A stretch of DNA of 64,000 nucleotides from Microbacterium sp. ACRRU (GTDB lineage Bacteria; Actinomycetota; Actinomycetes; Actinomycetales; Microbacteriaceae). The stretch lies in the NCBI RefSeq assembly GCF_022346945.1, contig NZ_JAKRNI010000004.1:62001-126000 (forward strand). Reading direction: 5' to 3'. Position numbers and translations under genes: made by a program. The notes under the pieces are model-generated. The model did not search any database, was not told the origin of the DNA, and saw nothing but the letters and a program-made list of their open reading frames with translations. Numbering within the stretch: position 1 is the stretch's first letter; each line of letters starts with the position of its first letter. Below are positions 18,680 through 27,336 of this stretch, in pieces.

Positions 18680-19951
18680 GTGACCGATCGCGCGGACCTC
18701 GACGGTTCGGGAGGGGACGGGACGACCGTCCCCTCCCGGGCCGCGGAGGAGAAGGCCGAGACGTTGGCGTGGTTGCGCCGCATCTCGGGCGACCTCGCCA
18801 CCGCGACGATCCAGCGGCTTGAAGAGACGCTGCCCTGGTACGCCGAGATGCCCCCGGCGCGCCGCTCCGCGGTCGGGCTGGTGGCGCAAGCGGGTATCAC
18901 CTCGTTCCTGCAATGGTTCGAGGAGCCCGCGTCGACCCCCGCGATCGCGGCCGACATCTTCGCCGCGGCACCGCGGGAGCTGCTGCGCAGCGTCAGCCTG
19001 ACCCAGACCCTGCAGCTGGTGCGTGTCACCGTCGAGGTGATGGAGGAACGCGTCGCCGGTCGTAGCGAACGTGTCCGCGAGGCGATGCTGTCGTACTCGC
19101 GTGAGGTCGCCTTCGCCGCCGCCGACGTGTACGCGCGCGCCGCCGAGGCCCGGGGGCTCTGGGATGCCCGACTCGAGGCCCTCGTCGTCGACTCGATCCT
19201 CACGGGCGAGGCCGACGACGAGCTGCCCAGTCGTATCGCGGCGCTCGGCTGGCACGGGCACGGCGAGGTCGCGGTGCTCGTGGGTACGACTCCCCCGCAG
19301 CTCGACGTCGACCACGTGCGGCGCACGTCGCGCAAGCTCGGCGTCGACGTCTTGATCGGTGTGCAGGGCTCGCGCCTCGTGCTCGTGATCGGCCGGGCCG
19401 ACGTGCCGGTGCGTGGGCGCGAGGACGCCGCGGAACTGCCGTTCACCGAGATCGCCAAGCGGCTGGAGCCGAGCTTCGGCTCCGGACATCTCGTTCTCGG
19501 ACCCGCGGTCGCGGCGCTCGTGGATGCCGGGCAGAGCGCGCGTGCCGCCCTGGCCGGCTTCGCGGTGGCCCGTGCGTGGCGTCACGCTCCTCGCCCCGTC
19601 GAAGCGGACGACCTGCTGCCCGAACGTGCCCTCGCGGGCGACGCGGTGGCGAGGCAGACGCTCGTCGAACGGGTCTACCGTCCGTTGCAGGCACACAGCG
19701 CCGATCTCGTCGCGACGCTCTGGAGCTACCTCGACAACGGGCGTTCGCTCGAGGCGACGGCGCGCGAGCTGTACGTGCATCCGAACACCGTGCGGTACCG
19801 CCTGAAGCGCGTGTCCGAGGTGATCGGGTGGGATGCCACGGGGCCGCGCGAGGCGCTCATCCTGCAGACGGCGCTCATCCTCGGTTCGATCGGGACGGAT
19901 GCCACGCGTCGCCGCGGACCCGGCATCCGGCGGGTGCCGCTCCCCCGCTGA
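18680..19951 (+). CDS. fasR: PucR/CdaR-type transcription regulator, FasR-like
   Basis: 423 residues. The C-terminus (about 365-415) is a PucR-type helix-turn-helix: SLEATARELYVHPNTVRYRL followed by KRVSEVIGWD. The central region has the GGDEF-like fold typical of the family. In Streptomyces a regulator of this type encoded directly before fabD activates the fabD-fabH-acpP-fabF operon (FasR), and the same position here supports the same job. The GTG start is four bases after aceE. Assignment as FasR is by position and family. Confidence 0.85.
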   Translation: MTDRADLDGSGGDGTTVPSRAAEEKAETLAWLRRISGDLATATIQRLEETLPWYAEMPPARRSAVGLVAQAGITSFLQWFEEPASTPAIAADIFAAAPRELLRSVSLTQTLQLVRVTVEVMEERVAGRSERVREAMLSYSREVAFAAADVYARAAEARGLWDARLEALVVDSILTGEADDELPSRIAALGWHGHGEVAVLVGTTPPQLDVDHVRRTSRKLGVDVLIGVQGSRLVLVIGRADVPVRGREDAAELPFTEIAKRLEPSFGSGHLVLGPAVAALVDAGQSARAALAGFAVARAWRHAPRPVEADDLLPERALAGDAVARQTLVERVYRPLQAHSADLVATLWSYLDNGRSLEATARELYVHPNTVRYRLKRVSEVIGWDATGPREALILQTALILGSIGTDATRRRGPGIRRVPLPR

Positions 19952-19954
19952 TGC

Positions 19955-20033
19955 ACGGCGCGCACAAAGACACGCCGATTTTCTGTGCCGATATCTCCAG
20001 AACTGCCCGCCGGATCCTTGGCAGGATGGGACG
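19955..20033 (+). promoter_or_regulatory. Candidate fabD promoter/FasR target region
   Basis: The gap between fasR and fabD holds an unusually AT-rich patch (CACAAAGACACGCCGATTTT around 19970-19985) in an otherwise very GC-rich region. This is the expected place for the fab operon promoter and activator sites. No exact box can be assigned. Confidence 0.35.
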
Positions 20034-20954
20034 GTGATCATCGCCGTCTTCCCCGGGCAGGGCTCTCAGACCCCCGGCTTCCTCTCGCCCTGGCTCGAGA
20101 TCGACGGGACGCGTGAGCGTCTGGCCGCTGCCTCCGAGCACGCCGGCGTCGACCTCCTCGCCGCGGGCACCGAGTGGGATGCCGACCAGATCCGCGACAC
20201 GAAGGTCGCGCAGCCGCTGATCGTGGCCGCGAGTCTGCTCTCCTGGGGCGTCCTCCGCGACCGTGCCGGCCGGAGTGTCGACGGTGTTGCGGGCCACTCG
20301 GTGGGCGAGTTCGCCGCTCTGGCGGCATCCGGAGTCGTCTCCGAGGCCGACGCGCTGCGTCTCGTCGGTATCCGCGGACGCGCGATGGCCGAAGCCGCCG
20401 CGACCGTCCAGACCGGCATGAGCGCTGTCGTCGGCGGCGACGAGCAGACGGTCCTCGAACGGCTCGACGCTCTCGGGCTCACGCCCGCCAACTACAACGG
20501 CGGGGGCCAGATCGTCGCCGCCGGCGAGCTGTCGGCTCTCGCCGAGCTCGCCGCCGAAGCCCCGCGCGGATCGCGCGTCATCCCGCTGCAGGTGGCCGGT
20601 GCCTTCCACACGCGGTTCATGGAGCCGGCCGTCGAGACGCTCCGCGCCGCGGCCGCCGACGTCGCCGTGTCCGCCCCCGGCATGACCCTGTGGACCAACT
20701 CCGACGGCTCGGTCGTCGACGACGGCCGTCGTGCCGTCGACCTCGTGGTGGCCCAGGTTGCCTCGCCCGTCCGCTGGGACCGCACCATGGCATCCTTCGC
20801 CGAGCACGACGTGACCGGCATCATCGAACTCGCGCCCGCCGGAGCCCTGACGGGCCTGGCGAAGCGTGCGCTGCGCGGAACCCCCACCGTCGCGGTGAAG
20901 ACCCCGGACGACCTCGACGCGGCCGTCGCACTCCTGAAGGGAGAGCAGGCATGA
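20034..20954 (+). CDS. fabD: Malonyl-CoA:ACP transacylase
   Basis: 306 residues. Moves malonyl groups from CoA to ACP in type II fatty acid synthesis. The N-terminal oxyanion segment FPGQGSQ, the nucleophile GHSVGEFAAL and the acyl-site VAGAFHTRFM (catalytic His) are present. The GTG at 20034 begins the canonical VIIAVFPGQG. The stop overlaps the fabH start by 4 bases (ATGA), so the two are translationally coupled. Confidence 0.97.
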   Translation: MIIAVFPGQGSQTPGFLSPWLEIDGTRERLAAASEHAGVDLLAAGTEWDADQIRDTKVAQPLIVAASLLSWGVLRDRAGRSVDGVAGHSVGEFAALAASGVVSEADALRLVGIRGRAMAEAAATVQTGMSAVVGGDEQTVLERLDALGLTPANYNGGGQIVAAGELSALAELAAEAPRGSRVIPLQVAGAFHTRFMEPAVETLRAAAADVAVSAPGMTLWTNSDGSVVDDGRRAVDLVVAQVASPVRWDRTMASFAEHDVTGIIELAPAGALTGLAKRALRGTPTVAVKTPDDLDAAVALLKGEQA

Positions 20955-21955
20955 GCACCCCCATCCTCCGGCAGCTGCAGGGACCGGCACACACGCGCAT
21001 CTACGCGTACGGTGCCGCGCGCGGCGAGAACTACGTCCCCAACGACGACCTCGTCGGACCGATCGACTCGAGCGACGAGTGGATCCGTCAGCGCACCGGC
21101 ATCGTCACGCGCGTGCGTGCCGCGGCAGAGACGGATGCCATCGACCTGGCATCCGAGGCCGCACGCGAAGCGGTCGAGAAGTCGGGCGTCGACCCGAGTG
21201 ACATCGACGCCGTCATCGTCGCCACGATCAGCAACCCCAAGCAGACGCCGTCGGCGTCCGCGATCGTCGCTGACCGCATCGGCGCGAACCCCGCCGCCGC
21301 CTACGACGTCAACGCGGCGTGCGCGGGCTTCGCCTACGGCGTCGGTCAGGCCGACGCGCTCATCCGCGCCGGGCTCGCGAAGCACGTCGTCGTCGTCGGC
21401 GCCGAGAAGCTGAGCGACATCGTCGACCCCGCCGACCGCAGCATCTCGTTCCTCTTGGGCGACGGTGCCGGCGCGGTCGTGGTCGGCCCCAGCGAGACCC
21501 CCGGCATCGGCCCCACGATCTGGGGTTCCGACGGCTCGAAGGCCGACGCGGTGGGCATGAACCACACGCTGACCGAGTTCCGCGACGGCACCGCACCGTG
21601 GCCGACCCTGCGTCAGGAGGGCCCCACGGTGTTCCGCTGGGCCGTGTGGGAGATGGTCAAGGTCGCCCGCCAGGCCATCGAGGCTGCCGGCATCCAGCCC
21701 TCCGACCTGGCCGCCTTCGTGCCGCACCAGGCCAACATGCGCATCATCGACGAGTTCGCCAAGCAGCTGGGACTGCCGGAGTCCGTCGTGATCGGCCGTG
21801 ACATCGAGACCACGGGGAACACTTCGGCCGCGTCGATCCCCCTCGCCACCCACCGACTGCTCGAGGAACACCCCGAGCTCAGCGGAGGCCTTGCGCTGCA
21901 GATCGGCTTCGGTGCCGGTCTGGTCTTCGGCGCGCAGGTCGTCGTCCTCCCCTGA
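20951..21955 (+). CDS. fabH: Beta-ketoacyl-ACP synthase III
   Basis: 334 residues. Starts fatty acid synthesis by condensing an acyl-CoA primer with malonyl-ACP. The catalytic triad is visible: Cys in NAACAGFAYG, His in FVPHQANMRI and Asn in TTGNTSAAS. The N-terminus is longer than in E. coli FabH, as is usual in actinobacteria, where branched primers are used. Second gene of the fab operon. Confidence 0.97.
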   Translation: MSTPILRQLQGPAHTRIYAYGAARGENYVPNDDLVGPIDSSDEWIRQRTGIVTRVRAAAETDAIDLASEAAREAVEKSGVDPSDIDAVIVATISNPKQTPSASAIVADRIGANPAAAYDVNAACAGFAYGVGQADALIRAGLAKHVVVVGAEKLSDIVDPADRSISFLLGDGAGAVVVGPSETPGIGPTIWGSDGSKADAVGMNHTLTEFRDGTAPWPTLRQEGPTVFRWAVWEMVKVARQAIEAAGIQPSDLAAFVPHQANMRIIDEFAKQLGLPESVVIGRDIETTGNTSAASIPLATHRLLEEHPELSGGLALQIGFGAGLVFGAQVVVLP

Positions 21956-22031
21956 CGCGCGAGCGTCGAACCCTAGACTGATCGGGGCTCGGGACGACTC
22001 CCCGGGTCCGCCCCCAACAACAGGAGAAATC

Positions 22032-22280
22032 ATGGCATTCACCAACGACGAGGTTCTCGCCGGCCTTGCCGAGCTCATCACCGACGAGACCGGCATCTCG
22101 GCCGACGAGGTCGCCCTCGAGAAGTCCTTCACGGACGACCTCGACATCGACTCGATCTCGATGATGACGATCGTCGTCAACGCCGAGGAGAAGTTCGGTG
22201 TCACCATCCCCGACGACGAGGTCAAGAACCTCAAGACCGTCGGCGACGCCGTCACCTACATCTCGTCGAACCAGTCCTGA
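22032..22280 (+). CDS. acpP: Acyl carrier protein
   Basis: 82 residues, strongly acidic. The phosphopantetheine attachment Ser is Ser41 in DDLDIDSISM, where the more common DSL is DSI. It carries growing acyl chains through the fatty acid synthase II cycle. A good ribosome binding site (AGGAG) lies 7 bases before the ATG. It is separated from fabH by 76 bases and from fabF by a stable hairpin, an arrangement that may let it be made in excess over the enzymes. Confidence 0.97.
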   Translation: MAFTNDEVLAGLAELITDETGISADEVALEKSFTDDLDIDSISMMTIVVNAEEKFGVTIPDDEVKNLKTVGDAVTYISSNQS

Positions 22281-22285
22281 CCCTC

Positions 22286-22311
22286 CCGGTGGGGGCTCCG
22301 GCCCCCACCGG
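22286..22311 (+). promoter_or_regulatory. Hairpin between acpP and fabF
   Basis: Perfect 11 bp stem CCGGTGGGGGC / GCCCCCACCGG with a TCCG tetraloop, six bases after the acpP stop. There is no T-run, so it is unlikely to be a complete terminator. It could block 3' exonucleases or act as an attenuator that lowers fabF relative to acpP. Confidence 0.6.
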
Positions 22312-22344
22312 TCACGACCTTCCGGCCGCACCAAGGATCACACC

Positions 22345-23583
22345 ATGAGCACACCCCGCATCGTCGTCACCGGCATCGGTGCCACCTCGCCCATTGGCGG
22401 GACGGCTCCCGAGAGCTGGTCCGCGCTGCTGTCCGGTGCCTCCGGCGCACGCACGCTCGAGCACGAGTGGGTCGAGCAATACCAGCTGCCCGTCACGTTC
22501 GCCGCCGAAGCGCTCGTCCGTCCCGACACTGTTCTCGAGCGTCCCGTCGCCAAGCGACTCGATCCCTCGTCGCAGTTGGCGATGGTCGCGGCGAAAGAAG
22601 CGTGGGAGGACGCGGGCAGCCCGGAGATCGACCCCGACCGTCTCGGTGTCGACTTCGCCACGGGCATCGGTGGTGTGTGGACGCTCCTCGACGCGTGGGA
22701 CACCCTTCGCGAGAAGGGCCCGCGTCGCGTCATGCCCATGACGGTGCCGATGCTCATGCCCAACGCCGCCGCCGGCAACCTGTCGCTGCACTTCAACGCC
22801 CGCGCGTTCGCGCGCACCGTGGCGTCGGCGTGCGCGTCGAGCACCGAGTCGATCGTCAACGCCGTGGAGCACATCCGCGACGGGCTCGCGGACGTCGTGA
22901 TCGCCGGTGGCACCGAATCGGCGATCCACCCGATCACCATCGCGTCGTTCGCCTCGATGCAGGCGCTGTCCAAGCGCAACGACTCCCCGTCGACCGCCTC
23001 GCGCCCGGGAAGCATCGACCGCGACGGTTTCGTCATGGGCGAGGGCGCGGGCGTGCTCATCCTCGAGACCGAGGAACACGCCAAGGCCCGCGGCGCCAAG
23101 ATCTACGCCTCGATCGTGGGCGGCGGCGTCACGGCCGATTCCTACCACATCACGGCCAACGACCCCGACGGGCGCGGAGCCGCTCGCGCGGTGCGCATGG
23201 CGCTGGAGATGGCGGGGGCATCGCCCGACGACGTCACGCACATCAACGCGCACGCCACGTCGACCCCGGTCGGCGACCCGAACGAGTACCAGGCGCTGCG
23301 CGCGGTGTTCGGCGACCGCGTGGACGAGATCCCCGTCTCGGCGACCAAGGCATCCACGGGTCACCTTCTCGGGGGTACCGGTGCCCTCGAAGCGATCTTC
23401 ACGGTGCTCGCGCTGCAGAACCGCGTCGCCCCGCCCACGATCAACATCACCGAGCAGGATCCTGAGGTGCCCTTCGCTCTGTCGGGCGACCCGGTCGAGC
23501 TCGGCTCCGGAGACCAGCTGGCGATCAGCAACTCGTTCGGCTTCGGCGGGCACAACGCCGTCGTCGCGATCGCGTCCGTCTGA
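22345..23583 (+). CDS. fabF: Beta-ketoacyl-ACP synthase II
   Basis: 412 residues. Elongates acyl-ACP with malonyl-ACP. Active-site Cys lies in ASACASSTES, the two His in INAHATSTPVGD and STGHLLGGTGA, and the Gly-rich FGFGGHNAV loop near the end. The ATG at 22345 gives the normal N-terminus RIVVTGIGATSPIGG. Last gene of the fab operon, followed by a strong terminator. Confidence 0.97.
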   Translation: MSTPRIVVTGIGATSPIGGTAPESWSALLSGASGARTLEHEWVEQYQLPVTFAAEALVRPDTVLERPVAKRLDPSSQLAMVAAKEAWEDAGSPEIDPDRLGVDFATGIGGVWTLLDAWDTLREKGPRRVMPMTVPMLMPNAAAGNLSLHFNARAFARTVASACASSTESIVNAVEHIRDGLADVVIAGGTESAIHPITIASFASMQALSKRNDSPSTASRPGSIDRDGFVMGEGAGVLILETEEHAKARGAKIYASIVGGGVTADSYHITANDPDGRGAARAVRMALEMAGASPDDVTHINAHATSTPVGDPNEYQALRAVFGDRVDEIPVSATKASTGHLLGGTGALEAIFTVLALQNRVAPPTINITEQDPEVPFALSGDPVELGSGDQLAISNSFGFGGHNAVVAIASV

Positions 23584-23590
23584 TCACGGC

Positions 23591-23646
23591 CGAACGCCCC
23601 CGGCATCCCCCGACTGCTGCGGGGATGACGGGGGCGTTCGGTTTTT
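23591..23646 (+). terminator. Intrinsic terminator of the fab operon
   Basis: Arms CGAACGCCCCCG and CGGGGGCGTTCG close a long stem over 23591-23640, with an inner ATCCCC/GGGGAT pairing, followed by a GTTTTT run at 23641-23646. Confidence 0.9.
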
Positions 23647-23726
23647 CATCGGGTCAGGGATACGCGGTCCCGGTACCGGGAAGTAGTCACCGGCCTCCGG
23701 TAGTGGCGCCTCCCCCACCCGACATC

Positions 23727-24230
23727 TCAGCCGACTTTGTGCAGCCAGACGATGCGCTGCTCGTCGCCGGCGTGGCGGAAGGGCTCGAGTTCCTCGTCCC
23801 ACGCGGAACCCAGGGCCACATCGAGCTCGCGCTGGAGCTCGAACGCGTCGCCGGCGGCGACCTCCATCGCGTAGCGCACACGGTCTTCACCGATGACGAC
23901 GTTGCCCGCGGCATCCGTCTGGGCGTAGTGGATGCCGAGCCCCGGCGTGTGCATCCAGCGACCGCCGTCGCTGCGGGGCGTCGGATCCTCGCTGACCTCG
24001 AAGCGGAGGTGCTCCCAGCCGCGGATGGCGCTGGCCAGAGCAGCGCCGGTGCCGACCGGGCCCTCCCAGTAGAACTCGGCGCGTCGGCTGCCATGGAGGA
24101 CCGGCTGATCGGCCCAGTCGAAGTTGACCGCACGGCCGAGAGCGCGTCCGGCCGCCCACTCGAGGTGGGGGCACAACGCGCGCGGCGCCGAGTGGATCAG
24201 GATCACTCCGCGCGAAGACGTGGTCGCCAT
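23727..24230 (-). CDS. DUF3145 family protein
   Basis: 167 residues starting MATTSSRGVILIHSAP, the conserved opening of the actinobacterial DUF3145 family, with the later WAAGRALG, RAEFYWEGP and YAMEVAAGDA segments. No function is established. The ATG follows AGGAGAGACC, an excellent ribosome binding site. A well-formed promoter lies at 24306-24334. It converges with the fab operon. Confidence 0.9.
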   Translation of the reverse strand: MATTSSRGVILIHSAPRALCPHLEWAAGRALGRAVNFDWADQPVLHGSRRAEFYWEGPVGTGAALASAIRGWEHLRFEVSEDPTPRSDGGRWMHTPGLGIHYAQTDAAGNVVIGEDRVRYAMEVAAGDAFELQRELDVALGSAWDEELEPFRHAGDEQRIVWLHKVG

Positions 24231-24305
24231 GGTCTCTCCTTTGTCAGGTACGTCTTCCCCTACGACCTGAATGAGAGCGGTGGCGGCTGTTCGGTTGTCT
24301 CGGTC

Positions 24306-24334
24306 ATTATGGCTCGTTGATAACGAAATCACAA
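24306..24334 (-). promoter_or_regulatory. Promoter of the DUF3145 gene overlapped by a palindrome
   Basis: On the minus strand, TTGTGA and CATAAT are separated by 17 bases, a close match to a vegetative -35/-10 pair. The -35 lies inside AATCACA-ACAC-TGTGATT (24327-24344), a perfect 7 bp inverted repeat that could be an operator. Confidence 0.6.
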
Positions 24335-24347
24335 CACTGTGATTCCG

Positions 24348-25289
24348 TCAGGCGAACCAGAGCTGCCAGTACAGCGCGAAGTTTCGATTGCCATACGATG
24401 AGCAGGTGTCACCGGCGCCCCACCGCGCGTCGATCGCGGCGGCGTTCGGCTGATACGGGGTGTAGTTGTACAGGGCGGCCGTGGCGTGATTGCGGATCTC
24501 CACATCCGTTCCGCCGCATGCCGGGTCCGGCGAGTAGGCGATGTAGTGCGTACCGGGCTGGCGCATGAAGTCCGATGCCCGGTAAGTCTTCAGGTCTGTG
24601 GCGCCCTGAGCCACCTGCGCCGCGAAGCCGGAGCGACCCGGATCACAGGGTGCGTCGTCGGGGCATCGTGCCCCCATGGCCGCCCCGAGGGCTTCCGCCG
24701 AGGGCGCGCGAGCGAGGCGTCCCGCGACCAGGCTCTGCTCCTTCTGCAGAGTGACGAGGAGCACCTTGGCGGAGATGCCGCACGCCCGCTGCACGCGGTC
24801 GATGATCTGGGCCGCGGTCAGTTCGCCGCCCTCGTACGCCTCGCAGACCGTCTCCCCCGTCTGCTCCGACACGATGGCGCCGCGTTCCTCCAGCGGGACG
24901 CGAAGGACGTTGAGACAGGAGTCGTTGGCGCACTCCCCGATCTGCTCATCGAGGAACCGTTGGATGTCATCGGCATCCATCGCGTCACCGTCGTAGAAGG
25001 CCCCGTCGTCGATGAGGAAGCCCGGGTCGAAACCAGCGAGATCGATCGACGCGCGGCGGTTCTCGGCGTTCCAGGCCGATACGACGTGGACGAGCGGAAT
25101 GACCGCCGCGACGACCAGCCCGACGACGACGACGGCCAGGGCTCCGACGGCGACACGGCGCCGTCGGAGCTGGCGCACGCGGGCAGGAATGCGGCGCGGC
25201 CTGCGCGCCGCGGAGCCGGATGAGGCTGGTCTGGCACGGCGGTTCGGCGAACGGGTCGGGCGTCCTGCTCCGGTTCCCTGCTTCGCCAT
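24348..25289 (-). CDS. Membrane-anchored extracellular protein, hemagglutinin-like
   Basis: 313 residues. A very basic N-terminal tail (about 1-45) precedes one transmembrane helix (VAVGALAVVVVGLVVAAVIP), so the rest should face outside. The outer domain has AQIIDRVQRACGISAKVLLV, TLQKEQSLVAGR, GFAAQVAQGA and a C-terminal ALYNYTPYQPN...GNRNFALYWQLWF. This pattern recurs in secreted actinobacterial proteins of uncertain role, sometimes labelled hemagglutinin or lysozyme-like. Six cysteines suggest disulphides. I cannot assign an activity. Confidence 0.7.
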   Translation of the reverse strand: MAKQGTGAGRPTRSPNRRARPASSGSAARRPRRIPARVRQLRRRRVAVGALAVVVVGLVVAAVIPLVHVVSAWNAENRRASIDLAGFDPGFLIDDGAFYDGDAMDADDIQRFLDEQIGECANDSCLNVLRVPLEERGAIVSEQTGETVCEAYEGGELTAAQIIDRVQRACGISAKVLLVTLQKEQSLVAGRLARAPSAEALGAAMGARCPDDAPCDPGRSGFAAQVAQGATDLKTYRASDFMRQPGTHYIAYSPDPACGGTDVEIRNHATAALYNYTPYQPNAAAIDARWGAGDTCSSYGNRNFALYWQLWFA

Positions 25290-25343
25290 GACTCGATCGT
25301 GCCGTACACCGCTGACCGCGTGCTGGACGCGGGCGGCGGCGGG

Positions 25344-25670
25344 TTACCGGGCCGGGCGCGCCGGCGCCGACGGGGCGGCGGCGATCCCGGAACCGGACAA
25401 CGTCAGACCGTCGGGGCCGCTCGCGTCGTGCATCATCTGGTCGACGAGCTCACGGTCGATCGCCGGCTCGCGCCCGCCGTAGAACTGCAGGACGAGGGCG
25501 TTCGAGGCGTGTACCCAGAGACTCGCCTGACGCACCCCCTCATTGACCGGAACCTGGAGCATGAAGCCCTCGTTCCGGCGCAGCTTGTTCATGATCACGA
25601 TGCGCAGATGCGCGAGCAGTCGGTCGTCGATATCGAACGAAGCCTTGTCGCGATAGATGAGGCGTCCCAC
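25344..25670 (-). CDS. DUF7882-like small protein
   Basis: 108 residues opening MGRLIYRDKASFDIDDRLLA, followed by HLRIVIMNKLRRNEGFML and WVHASNALVLQFYGGREP. This matches a Microbacteriaceae-specific family that is often mislabelled ATP-dependent DNA ligase; no ligase motif (KxDG) is present. Its role is unknown. The C-terminal 20 residues are low-complexity Ala/Pro. No operon partner is obvious. Confidence 0.75.
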   Translation of the reverse strand: MGRLIYRDKASFDIDDRLLAHLRIVIMNKLRRNEGFMLQVPVNEGVRQASLWVHASNALVLQFYGGREPAIDRELVDQMMHDASGPDGLTLSGSGIAAAPSAPARPAR

Positions 25671-25932
25671 AGCTGGTCCATTTCCGGCGCGCTGAAGCGC
25701 ACCTGTCGAGCAAAGGGCGGGACCACGCCGGGAAGCGAGGCAATGCGGGGGCCTCTATTCTGCCATTCCCGAGCCCCCGCGTGCACCACAGCGGATTCAA
25801 AGACGACGCCGATATGGTCCTCCTGAAACTGACGACCCACGAGAGAGAATCCCCCGTGAGCCATCCCCGCACCTCCCCCGACCAGGAGGGCCGATCTTCG
25901 AGCCCTCTCGATTCGAGAGGGGGTGAGATCCG
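25671..25932. other. Divergent intergenic region with RBS-masking hairpin
   Basis: This stretch separates the DUF7882-like gene from the CNNM genes. It holds a perfect 8 bp stem CCCTCTCG-ATT-CGAGAGGG at 25903-25921 whose 3' arm includes the GAGGGGG ribosome binding site of the gene at 25933. An 89-codon minus-strand frame overlaps here (25595-25864) but has no recognisable similarity. Confidence 0.5.
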
Positions 25933-27336
25933 ATGCTCGCGGCGCTTCTGACGCTCCTGCTGGGCATCATCGTGACTTTGGCGATCATCGCGGCCTGCGG
26001 CTTCTTCGTCGCTCAGGAGTTCGCGTACATGTCCGTCGACCGGTCGCGGTTGGCCGCGCGGGCCGAGAAGGGCGACGCGCAGGCCAAGCGCGTGCTGGCG
26101 ATCACGCAGCGGACGTCGTTCATGCTGTCGGGAGCGCAGCTCGGGATCACCGTCACCGGCCTGTTGATCGGGTACGTCGCCGAGCCGCTGATCGGTGCGT
26201 CCATCGGGACTCTGCTCGGGGGCGTCGGGATCGACCCCGGTGTCGCGGTCGCGATCGGTACGGCCGGCGCTCTCCTCCTGGCCACGATCGTGACGATGAT
26301 CTTCGGCGAGCTCTACCCCAAGAACCTCGCTATCGCGAACCCGGAGCCGCTCGCGCGCGCCCTCGCGGTGCCGACGCGCCTCTACCTGCTCGCCTTCGGC
26401 TGGCTCATCACGGTGTTCGACATGGCGGCGAACGCCCTCCTGCGACTCGTGCGTATCGAGCCGCTCGAAGACGTCGACGAGAGCGCGACGGCGCGAGATC
26501 TCGAGGCCATCGTCGAGGAGTCTCGGGCCAGCGGTGATCTGCCCGACGACCTGTCGATGATCATCGACCGCATCCTCGACTTCCCGCGACGCGACGTCGA
26601 GCACGCGATGATCCCCCGCTCCCAGGTGGGATCGGTGCGACCCGACACCACGGTGGCAGAGGTTCGCAGCCTCATGGCGACCGGCCACACGCGATACCCG
26701 GTCATCGGCGACGAGGACTCCCCGGTGGGGGTCGTCGAACTGATCGACCTCCTCCGTGAGAATCAGGATGCCACGGCCCCGGTGTCGTCGGTCATGCGTC
26801 CGGCCGTCGTCCTGCCCACGTCGATGCTGCTGCCGGTCGCCCTCGACCGCATGCGGCAGAGCCGCAACGAGCTCGCGTGCGTGGTCGATGAGTACGGCAA
26901 CTTCGACGGCATCCTGACGATCGAGGACCTGACGGAGGAAGTCATCGGCGAGCTGTCCGACGAGCACGATCTCGACGTCGACGAGGTCACCTCCGTCGGC
27001 GAGGCCGCGTGGACGGTACCCGGCGACCTGCACCTCGACGAGCTCGAACGCCTCATCGGACACGACCTCCTCGACGGCGACACCGAGACAGCGGCAGGCC
27101 TCGTGATCGAGGCGCACGGCGATCTGCCCGCCGTCGGTGCCGTCGTGCGCATCGATCTGCCCGAGCGGACCGGTGAGGTGGTGCAGGGGCTGCACCTCGA
27201 CCGGTGGCTCGAGGTCGAGGTCGCCGAGGTGGACCGGCACGTTCCGTCGCAGCTCGTCGTGCGCCTGCACGAGGTCGATCGGGACGCCGAGACCGCCGTG
27301 CACGACCAAGCGAGCGATGAGGAGGTGGCGCGATGA
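25933..27336 (+). CDS. CNNM/CorC-type membrane protein (hemolysin family), first of a pair
   Basis: 467 residues. An N-terminal CNNM (DUF21) membrane domain of about four helices (1-190) is followed by a CBS pair (about 205-330; VEHAMIPRSQV, FDGILTIEDLTEEVIGEL) and a C-terminal CorC_HlyC domain. Family members export or sense Mg2+/Co2+. The name hemolysin is historical. It overlaps the next gene by 4 bases (ATGA), so the two products may form a heterodimer. Confidence 0.9.
   Translation: MLAALLTLLLGIIVTLAIIAACGFFVAQEFAYMSVDRSRLAARAEKGDAQAKRVLAITQRTSFMLSGAQLGITVTGLLIGYVAEPLIGASIGTLLGGVGIDPGVAVAIGTAGALLLATIVTMIFGELYPKNLAIANPEPLARALAVPTRLYLLAFGWLITVFDMAANALLRLVRIEPLEDVDESATARDLEAIVEESRASGDLPDDLSMIIDRILDFPRRDVEHAMIPRSQVGSVRPDTTVAEVRSLMATGHTRYPVIGDEDSPVGVVELIDLLRENQDATAPVSSVMRPAVVLPTSMLLPVALDRMRQSRNELACVVDEYGNFDGILTIEDLTEEVIGELSDEHDLDVDEVTSVGEAAWTVPGDLHLDELERLIGHDLLDGDTETAAGLVIEAHGDLPAVGAVVRIDLPERTGEVVQGLHLDRWLEVEVAEVDRHVPSQLVVRLHEVDRDAETAVHDQASDEEVAR

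Noticed and set aside
15724..19458. 1244-codon open frame on the minus strand
   Set aside because: It lies opposite aceE and fasR, both with clear motifs. The product is Arg/Val/Asp-rich with no recognisable domain: an antisense shadow of high-GC3 codons.
25595..25864. 89-codon minus-strand frame between DUF7882 and CNNM genes
   Set aside because: It overlaps the DUF7882-like gene in another frame, has weak third-position GC bias and no similarity. Kept as intergenic.
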